A DNA stretch of 64,000 nt from Hymenobacter sp. YIM 151858-1. GTDB taxonomy: Bacteria > Bacteroidota > Bacteroidia > Cytophagales > Hymenobacteraceae. The notes below the pieces were generated by a model that was given only the letters and a program-made list of their open reading frames with translations, did not search any database and was not told where the DNA came from. How positions within the stretch are numbered: position 1 is the first letter of the stretch; every line of letters starts with the position of its first letter. Made by a program: the position numbers and the translations under genes. The stretch spans positions 3,224,001-3,288,000 of the forward strand of contig NZ_CP110136.1 in the NCBI RefSeq assembly GCF_025979705.1, given 5' to 3'. Positions 7,658 through 16,203 of the stretch are shown in pieces.

Positions 7658-10177
7658 CTACAGCTTAAACTGCGCGCAAAGCTTCACGCCGAAGTCGCGG
7701 GCACCGGGCAAGTCGCGGTACGTGAGGCGGTGCAGAAAATCGACCCGCAAAAACTTGAAGATATTCTCCACGCCGTAGCCCACCTCCAGGTAGGGCGTGC
7801 TACCCAGGGGCCGGAACGAGGGCAGCGGGGCCCCGCTCGCATCGATGGCGGGCGTGGCATTGCGGTTGGCCTGGCTTACGCCGCCGTACAGCACATTGCC
7901 CGAGGCCAGCAGGCGCCAATCGAGCCGCTTGAGCAGCGGCACCGCGTTGATCAGCAGCCCTTCGAAGTAGTGCTCGGCGTGCACGGAGGCGTACCGGTCG
8001 CTCACGAACTCGAAGTAGCGCATCAGGTTGTAGGCGTTGGAGGTATAGATGAACGACTCGTTGCCCAGGTGCGACTTGAGCACCGGGTACGGCACCGTGC
8101 TCGGGATGTAGCCCGCATCCACGATGTACTCGGTGCGGCCCAGCTGGCCCAGCTGCACGCTGTGCGTCATCGTGAAGTTGAACTTGTGGTACTTAAAGTC
8201 GCTGCCCAGAACATCGGGCAGGCCCAGGGTGTAGCGGAACATAAATACCGGCCACTTCATCAGCCCCACGGAGTAGCGGCGGTTCTGGTTCTGAATCAGC
8301 ACCTCGTCGGGGGCGTAGCGCGACTCAAACACTACCTCCGATAAGGCGTACTGCCGGGCCGTGGGGGCGTTGGGGCCGTGGTCGGGGCTGGTGTAGTACG
8401 CAAAGTTGTACAGCGGATCGAAGCGTTGGTGGCGCAGCGTCACCTTTTGGGTGAAGTTGTGGAACAGGTCGGTTTGGGCCGTTACGCTGGTCATGTCGCG
8501 CCACACCGGCAACCCGGGCCGGATGTTGCCGAACCGCGCAGCGGCCTCAAACAAGGGGCTTTCCAGGGCCAGGTCGTTATCGAGCAGGGCCACCAGGTCC
8601 ACGTCGTGGCTGTGGCGCATGCTGAAGAGCGTCCAGTTCTGGCGGTTCAGGATGCGGTCGGCCGCGAGGCCGTATTTCAGCTGCCCGTCGCGGGTGCCGT
8701 AGGCCAGGTAGCCCTGCAGCAGCCAGTTGGGGTTCAGCTCGGGCGTGCTCCTAAAACCCAGGCGCAGGCGGTGGCCCTCCACGTTGTTGTAGTTGTAGGA
8801 GCTGAAGATGGGGCCCAGCTCGAAGCGGCCGCGCGGGCCCAGCTCTTTGTAGCCATTCACCACCAAATCGGCCACCTCCAGGAAGGTGCGCACCGAAGGC
8901 AGCTTGCCTACCGAATCGAGCACCGCGAGGGTGCGCTGCTCTTGCCCCGACAGGGTATCGGGCCGGTGCTGCTCCCAAAAGCCGACGGGCGTTTTCAGGG
9001 CTTCGGGTGCGGCGGCAAACGGCTGGTCGTAAAAAGGCAGCTCGTGCGGGCGGCCTGCCTCAAAGTTGCGGTTGACGGTGGTAAAGCGCACCAGCAAGCC
9101 GGTTTGCTTTTTGGTCGGTTTCAGGCCCACCACCACGCGCGTGCGCTGCGGCAGCCACGGCCCGGCCGCGGTGGGCGCCAGGTCCTGGTACACCCGAATC
9201 TGGTCGACGAAGTTGATGTTGGCCTTGGGGTCCACCTCCAGGTCCACGCGGCGCAGGGCGTAGGAGTCGGTGGTAATCCAGATGCGGCCCGTGAAAGCCA
9301 AATCCTGCGGGCGGCGCGGAAACACCTTCAGCTGGTAGCAGCGGTCCTGCCCGATCATCACCGAGTCCTCCAGGTCGTAATCGTAGGTGATGCGCCAGCC
9401 ATCGGCAATGGGCGAGATGAAGTCCTTGCCCATCACCACCTGCCAGTTGGGGTAAAAGTCGTAGTCCTGAAACGACGAGCCCAGCACCTGCGAGAGCAGC
9501 GTGCCATCCTTGGGCGCTACGCCGTGCAGCTTGGTGTGCTTGATTTCTTCCCGCTCGCGGTTGGGGCGGTGCCGCACGTAGTAGCGCGACATCACCTCCG
9601 AGGCAAACACCGGCACCGTGGGCTTGCCCGCGGCGTTGCGCGCCAGCTCGCCTACGCCGTTGGCCACGGCCGTCATGTCACGAATCACCTTGCGGCGCGC
9701 CAAGCGGTCGGTGATGTCGGACAACGACACCTCGGTGCGGTTGTAGCTGTCGAACTCAAACGCTGCCAGCTCCTTTTTGTCGTTCTGCTTTTTGTGCTGC
9801 TGCACCCGGCGCAGAATGGCGTAGGCCGGGTTCTCGGTGGGCCGAATGGTTACCTCACCTAGGGCAATAGCCGCCGAGGGCAGGCCGATGTTCACGGTTT
9901 GGGCGGGCTCCTTGCCTACGGCCTTGCTGCGCGGCCTAAAGCCCACGGCCGAAGCCGTAACCGAATCGACCGGCTGCAGCACTTTTAGCTCGTAGCGGCC
10001 TTCGTCGTCGGCGGTAGTGCCGAAGGTGGTACCCTTAACATACACCGAGGCAAACGGCACCGGCTGCCCGGTGGCCGCCTCGGTGATTTTCCCGGTAAAT
10101 ACAATTCGCTGTGCAAACGCGGAGCTTGCACTGATCAGCATTACAACCAGCCAAGTCCAAGCGTACCGATACTTCAT
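7658..10177 (-). CDS. DUF5686 outer-membrane protein with carboxypeptidase-regulatory-like domain
   Basis: An 839-residue protein. Residues 1-22 are a signal peptide ending SSAFAQ. Residues about 27-105 form a carboxypeptidase-regulatory-like beta-sandwich (GKITEAATGQPVPFASVYV, TTADDEGRYEL). The rest matches the Bacteroidota DUF5686 family, with AYAILRRVQQHKKQN near 140 and a long aromatic C-terminal half typical of an outer-membrane barrel. Such proteins are widespread in the phylum but their function is not established. The start sits upstream of a strong signal peptide, which supports it. It is divergent from the LytS-type kinase across a 563-base gap. Confidence 0.85.
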   Translation of the reverse strand: MKYRYAWTWLVVMLISASSAFAQRIVFTGKITEAATGQPVPFASVYVKGTTFGTTADDEGRYELKVLQPVDSVTASAVGFRPRSKAVGKEPAQTVNIGLPSAAIALGEVTIRPTENPAYAILRRVQQHKKQNDKKELAAFEFDSYNRTEVSLSDITDRLARRKVIRDMTAVANGVGELARNAAGKPTVPVFASEVMSRYYVRHRPNREREEIKHTKLHGVAPKDGTLLSQVLGSSFQDYDFYPNWQVVMGKDFISPIADGWRITYDYDLEDSVMIGQDRCYQLKVFPRRPQDLAFTGRIWITTDSYALRRVDLEVDPKANINFVDQIRVYQDLAPTAAGPWLPQRTRVVVGLKPTKKQTGLLVRFTTVNRNFEAGRPHELPFYDQPFAAAPEALKTPVGFWEQHRPDTLSGQEQRTLAVLDSVGKLPSVRTFLEVADLVVNGYKELGPRGRFELGPIFSSYNYNNVEGHRLRLGFRSTPELNPNWLLQGYLAYGTRDGQLKYGLAADRILNRQNWTLFSMRHSHDVDLVALLDNDLALESPLFEAAARFGNIRPGLPVWRDMTSVTAQTDLFHNFTQKVTLRHQRFDPLYNFAYYTSPDHGPNAPTARQYALSEVVFESRYAPDEVLIQNQNRRYSVGLMKWPVFMFRYTLGLPDVLGSDFKYHKFNFTMTHSVQLGQLGRTEYIVDAGYIPSTVPYPVLKSHLGNESFIYTSNAYNLMRYFEFVSDRYASVHAEHYFEGLLINAVPLLKRLDWRLLASGNVLYGGVSQANRNATPAIDASGAPLPSFRPLGSTPYLEVGYGVENIFKFLRVDFLHRLTYRDLPGARDFGVKLCAQFKL

Positions 10178-10740
10178 ATCTATCCAACTAATGCCGTAAA
10201 GGTACGACGCAGCCGGACACGGATTACTTTATTCAGATGTTAGCACAAGAACACAAAACAGTAATTAACCTTTGATTAACAGTAAATTACTGTGTTTATC
10301 AAGTGAATTTATTTCCAGAAACACTTTCGAGCTTTATGCGCTTAACAGCCGTTATCGTGTCTGTACACTGATCTTTGATTGAGCTGCTCAAACTTTACCC
10401 AGCGTTTATCAAACCCAGAGTGCTGCGTTGACTACCTGACAAACAGAAAAGTCCTACCCCTATGCAGAGGCTCGCGCTTTGGCTGGCTAGCTACACAAAC
10501 CTCCTGAGTGCAGGTGCTAAGGCGCGCACTCAGGAGGTTTGCTGTATCCGCCGTTCCCTTGCCACGAAGTAGTACTAGCGTGCTGCTGGCCCATAATAGC
10601 CGCGTTACTTTTTCGCGGGTATTATTTCCTGGTTCATCCTTTATCTATCCTGTTTCGGTCATCATCAGGTTGCTGCATTCCAAGCATCGCTACACTTTTG
10701 CTACCTATGCACCTAGCTGCTTGCAGTCTTTCCTGAGTTT
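10178..10740. other. Divergent intergenic region with an isolated perfect hairpin
   Basis: This 563-base gap separates the DUF5686 gene (minus) from the histidine kinase (plus). No credible ORF is seen. It is AT-richer than its flanks to about 10430. A perfect 16-bp stem (10496-10511 with 10526-10541, loop 14) resembles a terminator, yet no gene precedes it on either strand. An imperfect ACAGTAATT/AATTACTGT repeat lies near 10258-10292. Confidence 0.45.
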
Positions 10741-11802
10741 ATGGCCGCCTCGCCCACCTTGCAAACCATAGTTCGGGCTGCCGTTACGGCGGTGGCCTTT
10801 TACTACACCTTCGTTTTCATCTACCAGGGCACCATCTGGGTATTCGATAGCGGGGTGCTGCTCGAGCTGCCAATGCTGTTTGGCTACCTGCTGGCCAACT
10901 TCTGGGTTAATCAGCAGATAGCCGTACTGTTTGAAGCACGCCAAATACCGCGGCTTACCTCCGTGCAGAAGTCGGCGGTAGAGGGACTGGTGGTGTTCGG
11001 GGCCAACCTGGTCGTGTGCTTCCTGACGATTTACCTACCCTACCTCATCATCATCAAAGCCGACTGGGTAAACGTGCAGCTGCTACCGGTGCGGGTGCGC
11101 ATGGCGTTTATCGTGAGCAGCATGATTTCGCTGTTCTCCTACTACTTCGTGGAGCGGGAGCGGAGCCGGGCGCGGCTGCGGCAGGCACAGCTGCGCGCCG
11201 AGCAGCTACAGAAAGAAAACTTCCGGGCGCAACTGGAGCTGCTCAAAAACCAGGTAGACCCGCACTTTCTGTTCAACAGCCTGAACGTGCTGAATTCGCT
11301 TATCCACAAGGACCCGCAGCTGGCCTCGCGCTTTCTGGAGCAGCTCTCCACCGTGTACCGCCTCACCCTCGACAACAGCGGCCGCCCAGTAGTAAGCTTG
11401 CAAGAGGAGCTGGCGCTGGTGCAAGCTTACGTGTTTCTGATGCAAACACGCTTCGGCAACAACCTGCAGTTCTCTATCAACCTGTCCCCGCACGTGCAGC
11501 AGCAGGGCCTGCCGCCGGCTTCGTTGCAAATGCTCATCGAAAACGCCATCAAGCACAATGGCTCCACCAACAAAAAGCCGCTGCAGGTGCGCATCTTCGC
11601 CGAAGACGGCGCCGTGGTGGTGGAGAACAACCTGCAGCCGCGTACCACGCCGGAGACGTCTACCAAGATAGGCCTGCGCAACATCGTGGACCGCTACCGC
11701 CACCTGAGCCCGCAGCCCGTGCATATCGAACAAACCGCCGAAACCTTCCGTGTTACCCTGCCCCTGCTACCCCTAGGTGAATATGAGGACGTTGATTATT
11801 GA
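10741..11802 (+). CDS. LytS-type sensor histidine kinase
   Basis: A 353-residue membrane kinase of the His_kinase (PF06580) family. Four hydrophobic segments occupy roughly residues 10-140. A short basic coiled stretch (RERSRARLRQAQLRAEQL) leads to the H-box NQVDPHFLFNSLNVLNSL with the phospho-acceptor His at about 175. The ATP-binding domain follows (N-box LIENAIKHN, G-box IGLRNIVDRY). No extracellular sensor domain is visible, so the signal may be sensed in the membrane. The gene overlaps the LytTR regulator by about 20 bases, so the two are translationally coupled and form one two-component system. Confidence 0.92.
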   Translation: MAASPTLQTIVRAAVTAVAFYYTFVFIYQGTIWVFDSGVLLELPMLFGYLLANFWVNQQIAVLFEARQIPRLTSVQKSAVEGLVVFGANLVVCFLTIYLPYLIIIKADWVNVQLLPVRVRMAFIVSSMISLFSYYFVERERSRARLRQAQLRAEQLQKENFRAQLELLKNQVDPHFLFNSLNVLNSLIHKDPQLASRFLEQLSTVYRLTLDNSGRPVVSLQEELALVQAYVFLMQTRFGNNLQFSINLSPHVQQQGLPPASLQMLIENAIKHNGSTNKKPLQVRIFAEDGAVVVENNLQPRTTPETSTKIGLRNIVDRYRHLSPQPVHIEQTAETFRVTLPLLPLGEYEDVDY

Positions 11803-12547
11803 AGACGAGCAGTTCGCGGCCGACATCCTGGCGAACCTCATCCAACAGGCGCGGCCCGATGCGCAGGTTTTGGCTATGTTGGGCTCGGTGGAGGAATCGG
11901 TGGAGTGGCTGGCCGCGCATCAGGCGCCCGACGTCATCTTCTGCGACATTCACCTCTCCGACGGCAGCAGCTTCGAGATATTCAGGCAGGTAGAAGTGAA
12001 GTGCCCGGTCATCTTCACCACAGCTTACAACCAGTACGCCATTGAGGCCTTCAAGGTCAACAGCGTAGATTACTTGCTCAAGCCGGTGCAGCTGCCCGAC
12101 GTAGCACAGGCCCTACGCAAGTACGAGGAGTCGCGCAAGCACTACCTGGCCGATGGACTGGGCAACCTGCAAAGCTTGCTGCAGTCGTTTCAGGCGCCGC
12201 AGCGGCAGTACCGGGCCCGTTTTCTGGTGAAGAACGGGCAAAGCATTAAGGTGGTGCCGCTGCACGACATTGCTTATTTCCAGGCCGAAGACGCGGTGGT
12301 GTTTTTGGTGACGCACGAGAAGAAGCGCTTCATCGTGAACTTCACTCTCGACCAGCTCGAAGAGCAGCTCGATCCGCAGCAGTTCTTCCGGGCCAACCGC
12401 CAGTACATCGTGCACATCAACGCCGTGAGCGAGGTAAAGCCATATCTGAAAGGTCGCCTCTTTCTGCAGCTAAACCCCGCCCCCGCCGAGGGCATCTTCA
12501 TCAGCAGCACCCGCGCCGCTAGCTTCAAGCAGTGGCTGGATTCGTGA
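11783..12547 (+). CDS. LytTR-family response regulator
   Basis: A 254-residue regulator. Residues 1-120 are a receiver domain with acidic pocket EDE near residues 7-9, phospho-acceptor Asp55 in FCDIHLSDG, the TTAYNQYA switch and the Lys in YLLKPVQ. Residues about 145-254 are a LytTR DNA-binding domain (RFLVKNG, DIAYFQAED, FFRANRQYIVHI). The ATG at 11783 is chosen over a GTG at 11777 two codons earlier. The target is unknown; the TonB-receptor-like gene about 530 bases downstream is a candidate only by position. Confidence 0.93.
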   Translation: MRTLIIEDEQFAADILANLIQQARPDAQVLAMLGSVEESVEWLAAHQAPDVIFCDIHLSDGSSFEIFRQVEVKCPVIFTTAYNQYAIEAFKVNSVDYLLKPVQLPDVAQALRKYEESRKHYLADGLGNLQSLLQSFQAPQRQYRARFLVKNGQSIKVVPLHDIAYFQAEDAVVFLVTHEKKRFIVNFTLDQLEEQLDPQQFFRANRQYIVHINAVSEVKPYLKGRLFLQLNPAPAEGIFISSTRAASFKQWLDS

Positions 12548-12603
12548 TTGTGTGAGAAGCGAATCTGTTGAGCCAAGGCGTGCGGCCAGTAAGTAAAAAG
12601 GCC

Positions 12604-12752
12604 GTCATGCTGAGCTTGTCGAAGCATCTCTACCAGTTTGCCTGAACTTCACTCGCCTGTCATCTCGAGCCCAAACGAGACATCTTGCATGCTGACGTGA
12701 GGTTGTAAACCCAACGAAGCGGCAGAGATGCTTCGAACGCGCTCAGCAATAC
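12604..12752. repeat. REP-like inverted repeat after the two-component operon
   Basis: A unit starting GTCATGCTGAGC and ending GAAGCATCTC (12604-12630) returns in inverted, diverged form at 12725-12752. Between them, near 12658-12690, lies a related copy with CTCGAGCCC and CGAGACATC. The rest of the gap from 12753 to 13074 holds no gene I can support. Confidence 0.65.
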
Positions 12753-13074
12753 GTGCTCATGGACGCGAAAACCTTTTGATAAGGCTTACCTAGCAACTCA
12801 CAACCCTCATTACCGGCCGCGCCGCTGCCCCCGTTTGGGCAAATGGCGCGGCCGACGGCTTTTGTACCAACGCATTACTGAGGCAGGGCAGATAGAGCAC
12901 CGTTTGAGCCCGATTCGACGCATGGTAGCGTCCATTTCATTGGGCTGATATCCCGGTTCATGGCCTAGGCTTCCTGACTCATGGGAATTCGATTCCGGCT
13001 GGCGAAGGCGCGCAGCACCTTTGGTCATCAATCAACTGATGCCCAATTCTCAACGCCTAAGCCTCACCCCAGCC

Positions 13075-15534
13075 ATGAAACCAACCGCTACCCTTCCGCA
13101 CTACCTGCTTGGGCTGCTGCTCTGCCTGAGCTTACTCACCCACGCGCAGCCCGGCCTAGCCCAAGCTAGCGGTAGCCTCATTGGCACCGTGGTCGACCAG
13201 AAAGGCGAAGCTGTGAGTTTTGCTAACGTGGTGCTACTGAATGCCGCCACTACCACTCTGGTTACGGGCATAGCTGCCGATGCCGAGGGCCACTTCGTCC
13301 TACCGGTTCATGCCCCCGGCAGCTACGTGCTAAAGCTGAGCATGCTGGGCTACGCGCCACTCCAAACGCCTGCCTTCGAGGTAAGCAGCCCCGGCTTCAG
13401 CAAAGACTTCAGCCGGTTGGTGCTTCCCACCGATGCCCAGCTGCTGCAGGAGGTGAAAGTGCAAGCCATGCGCCCTACCGTGGTGAAAGAGGCCAATAAA
13501 CTGGTGGTGAACGTGGCCGGCTCGGCCCTGAATGGCGGCAGCACCGCGCTGGATGTGCTGAGCCGCTCGCCCGGCGTGGCCCTGGATCAGGACGGCAACC
13601 TGCAGCTCAACGGCAAGGCCGGCGTGCAAGTCCTGATCGACGGCAAGCGTTCCTACCTCACGGGCAAAGAGCTCCAGAACCTGCTGCAAAGCATGAGCGC
13701 CGAGAATATCCGCGACCTGGAAATCAGCACCAGCGGCTCGGCCAAGTACGACGCGGCGGGTTCGGCCGGCGTCATCAACATCAACCTGAAGAAATACCAG
13801 CAGACGGGCCTGAGCGGCAGCGCCTACGCCGGCTATCAGCACAACAGCCTGCACGGCTACAGCGCCGGCACCGACCTAGGATACCGCCACGGCCGCTGGA
13901 ACACCAACGTGGCCCTCGACCTGGCTCGCCGCCCCCGTTACCGCACCCTCGACATGCACCGTGAGTTCCGCGGCGAGACGGGCACTAGCACCTTCGACCA
14001 GCAAGGCCGCGAAGAAGGCACCCGCGACGTACCGGCCCTGCGCCTAGGCGCCGATTACGCCCTGAGTCCCCGCCACACCCTAGGCGCCACCCTGAACCTG
14101 ACGCACCGCCGCACCAACAACGGCTTTGTTACTACCTCGCTGCTGCGCGACGGCAGCCCAAAAAACGACCTCTTCATCGGGGCTGACAACCGGGAGAAAG
14201 GCCAGGGCACTAACGGCACCCTTAACCTGCACTATGCTGGCCAGCTCGATACCGCCGGCACCATGCTCTCAGCTGACCTGGACTACGCCCGCCTACACAG
14301 CCGCGAGGCCTCTACTTTCCGCAACCGCTACGACAGCCTAAGCAGCAGCCGCGCCGATGTGGCCACCCTGCTCACCAGCCAAAACCCCACCGACTACGAC
14401 ATTTACGCGGCCAAGCTGGATTTCAGCCAACCACTGAACAAGCTTACCAAGCTGGAGCTGGGCGCCAAGGTCAGCCACGTGAAATCGGGTAGCGAAGTGC
14501 GCTTCTTCGACGAAACCAGCGGCGCCGCCTTGCTCGATGCCAACCGCAGCAACCACTTCATCTACCAGGAAACGGTGTACGCCGGCTATGCAAACCTAGC
14601 CACCAGCTTCGGAGATAAATGGAAGGTGCAGGGCGGCCTGCGCGCCGAACAGACACTGACCAACGGCCACTCGCTCACGCTGGCCCAAACGTTCCGCCGC
14701 AACTACCTAGGGCTGTTTCCAAGCGTATCGGTGCTGCAGACGGTGAATGCCGATTACCAGATTGGCTACAGCTACAACCGCCGCCTCGATCGGCCGCAGT
14801 ACGAAGCGCTGAACCCGTTCATCTTCTACCTCGATCCGTACTCCTGGATTCAGGGCAACCCCTACCTCAAACCGCAATACACCAACTCCTTTGAGCTGAG
14901 CCAGACGCTGAAACAGCAATACAACCTGGTGCTGGCTTACGCTACCACCAACGGCTTCATCGGCGAAGTACCCGAGCAGCGGGCCGCCGACAAAACCACT
15001 GTCTTTCAGCAGCAAAACCTGAAGCGCTTCCGCAACCTCAGCGCCACGCTGCTGGTGCCAGTGCGGGTATCGGCCAATTGGCAGATGAACAACACCGCTA
15101 CCCTGGCCTACCAGCGCTACACCTTACCCGCTGGCAGCGAGCTGCTGCGAAACCAGCAAGTGCTGCTGCAGGCCCAATCTACGCACTCGGTGCAGCTGCC
15201 CCGCCAAGTGCGCCTGGAGATGAACGCCGGTTATCAGGGACCAATGGTGTACGGCCTGTACCGCTTCCAAACCAACTGGTGGGTAGATGCCGGCCTGAAG
15301 CGCGCCTTTTGCCACGATAAGCTGGACGTGAGCCTGAGTGCTACCGACCTGTTCCGAACGCGCCGCCTGCGCGCCACGGCCAACCTGAATGGCAACGTCA
15401 ACACCATCGACCAATACGCCGGTGCCCGGGGCCTGCGCCTGACGCTGCGCTACCGCTTCCGCAACGGTAACCAGCCAACACCGCGCCGCCCGGCTACGCA
15501 GCTCGAGGAGCTAGGCCGCACCGGCCAACAATAA
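13075..15534 (+). CDS. TonB-dependent-receptor-like outer-membrane beta-barrel protein
   Basis: An 819-residue protein. A signal peptide ends near PGLAQAS (residue ~29). A carboxypeptidase-regulatory-like domain spans about 35-115 (GTVVDQKGEAVSFANVVL). A plug-like domain covers about 125-235 (LDVLSRSPGV, VQVLIDGKRSYL, NIRDLEISTSGSAKYDAAG, VININLKK). The remainder is a large aromatic barrel of the OMP_b-brl_3 type. Such proteins move large substrates across the outer membrane, but no substrate can be assigned. No SusD partner is adjacent. The ATG at 13075 begins the signal peptide; upstream in-frame starts would add a non-signal extension. A strong terminator follows. Confidence 0.88.
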   Translation: MKPTATLPHYLLGLLLCLSLLTHAQPGLAQASGSLIGTVVDQKGEAVSFANVVLLNAATTTLVTGIAADAEGHFVLPVHAPGSYVLKLSMLGYAPLQTPAFEVSSPGFSKDFSRLVLPTDAQLLQEVKVQAMRPTVVKEANKLVVNVAGSALNGGSTALDVLSRSPGVALDQDGNLQLNGKAGVQVLIDGKRSYLTGKELQNLLQSMSAENIRDLEISTSGSAKYDAAGSAGVININLKKYQQTGLSGSAYAGYQHNSLHGYSAGTDLGYRHGRWNTNVALDLARRPRYRTLDMHREFRGETGTSTFDQQGREEGTRDVPALRLGADYALSPRHTLGATLNLTHRRTNNGFVTTSLLRDGSPKNDLFIGADNREKGQGTNGTLNLHYAGQLDTAGTMLSADLDYARLHSREASTFRNRYDSLSSSRADVATLLTSQNPTDYDIYAAKLDFSQPLNKLTKLELGAKVSHVKSGSEVRFFDETSGAALLDANRSNHFIYQETVYAGYANLATSFGDKWKVQGGLRAEQTLTNGHSLTLAQTFRRNYLGLFPSVSVLQTVNADYQIGYSYNRRLDRPQYEALNPFIFYLDPYSWIQGNPYLKPQYTNSFELSQTLKQQYNLVLAYATTNGFIGEVPEQRAADKTTVFQQQNLKRFRNLSATLLVPVRVSANWQMNNTATLAYQRYTLPAGSELLRNQQVLLQAQSTHSVQLPRQVRLEMNAGYQGPMVYGLYRFQTNWWVDAGLKRAFCHDKLDVSLSATDLFRTRRLRATANLNGNVNTIDQYAGARGLRLTLRYRFRNGNQPTPRRPATQLEELGRTGQQ

Positions 15535-15547
15535 GTTTGCTATGGTT

Positions 15548-15586
15548 CAACCGCCTCTCCGCGCCAAGCGAGAGGCGGTTGTTTTT
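15548..15586 (+). terminator. Rho-independent terminator of the TonB-like receptor gene
   Basis: A perfect 12-bp stem (CAACCGCCTCTC pairs with its complement at 15570-15581) is followed by TTTTT, 14 bases after the stop codon. Confidence 0.9.
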
Positions 15587-15670
15587 ACCACCACTCACCA
15601 CCTAGGCCCAGAACAAACTTCTTCCGGCACCTAAGCTACTCCGCGCCACTACAGAAACGGGGTAAAAAGA

Positions 15671-15703
15671 AAAAGGCCGTTTCTGTTGAAGAAACGGCCT
15701 TTT
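15671..15703. terminator. Two-way terminator for tRNA-fMet
   Basis: A perfect 14-bp stem (15671-15684 with 15690-15703) with A-run and T-run flanks lies just past the 3' end of the minus-strand tRNA gene. It can stop transcription from both sides. Confidence 0.85.
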
Positions 15704-15706
15704 AGG

Positions 15707-15779
<73 letters not shown>

Positions 15780-15792
15780 CTGTTTGGTGATG

Positions 15793-15822
15793 CAAAAGTA
15801 GTAGCCTTTTTCGGATTTGCAG
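15793..15822 (-). promoter_or_regulatory. Promoter of the initiator tRNA gene
   Basis: On the minus strand the sequence reads CTG, 19 bases, then TACTTTTG. This is a perfect Bacteroidota -7 box (TAnnTTTG) with a near-consensus -33 triplet, ending 14 bases before the tRNA. Confidence 0.7.
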
Positions 15823-16014
15823 CATAGGGGCTCAGAATTACCGGCCATAAAAGCATTTGTGCCTGAAAATCAGCGATAAAATATTTTACCGAATTATTAC
15901 CCATTGCTTTTGCGCCAGTTGAAAGCTTGCCCTACTGCCCCAACCAAAGTACCGATTGGGGCGGCCGGGTTATGGCTTTCTGCGTAAGGCTGAAGACACG
16001 TTACCCTTCAGCGG

Positions 16015-16203
16015 ATGAAACGCTTTGTTGTCTACTCCTCGGCTGGCTTGCTGCTTGCCTTTTCCTTGCTGGCCTGCGACAGTCAGCAACGCGACATGGA
16101 CCAAATCTCCACCGAGTCGCCCACTACCACCAACAGCACCAACCCCGAGGCCGACTCCGATACCAGTATTGCGCCCGAAGACACGGCCACCGTGCGGCTT
16201 TAG
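16015..16203 (+). CDS. Small lipoprotein of unknown function
   Basis: A 62-residue protein with a clear lipoprotein signal: MKRF start, hydrophobic core, then LLAC with the lipidated Cys at about residue 21. The mature part is only about 40 residues, hydrophilic and rich in Thr, Ser, Asp and Glu (DSQQRDMDQ, TTTNSTNPEADSD), so probably disordered. It is too short for a fold assignment. Its stop codon overlaps by four bases the stop of the convergent BamA-like gene. Similar tiny lipoproteins are common in Bacteroidota and unassigned. A shadow ORF cannot be excluded, but the lipobox makes it likely real. Confidence 0.65.
   Translation: MKRFVVYSSAGLLLAFSLLACDSQQRDMDQISTESPTTTNSTNPEADSDTSIAPEDTATVRL

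Noticed and set aside
8378-9862. 494-residue open frame on the plus strand inside the DUF5686 gene
   Set aside because: Antisense to a clear coding gene, with His/Val/Arg-rich composition typical of a GC-rich shadow frame and no motif.
10508-10771. 87-residue plus-strand frame overlapping the kinase start
   Set aside because: It runs through the perfect hairpin, has no family features and overlaps the real gene start.
12810-13031. 73-residue minus-strand frame in the gap before the TonB-like gene, perhaps a transposase remnant
   Set aside because: No recognisable transposase motif on either strand and no terminal repeats; most likely non-coding.
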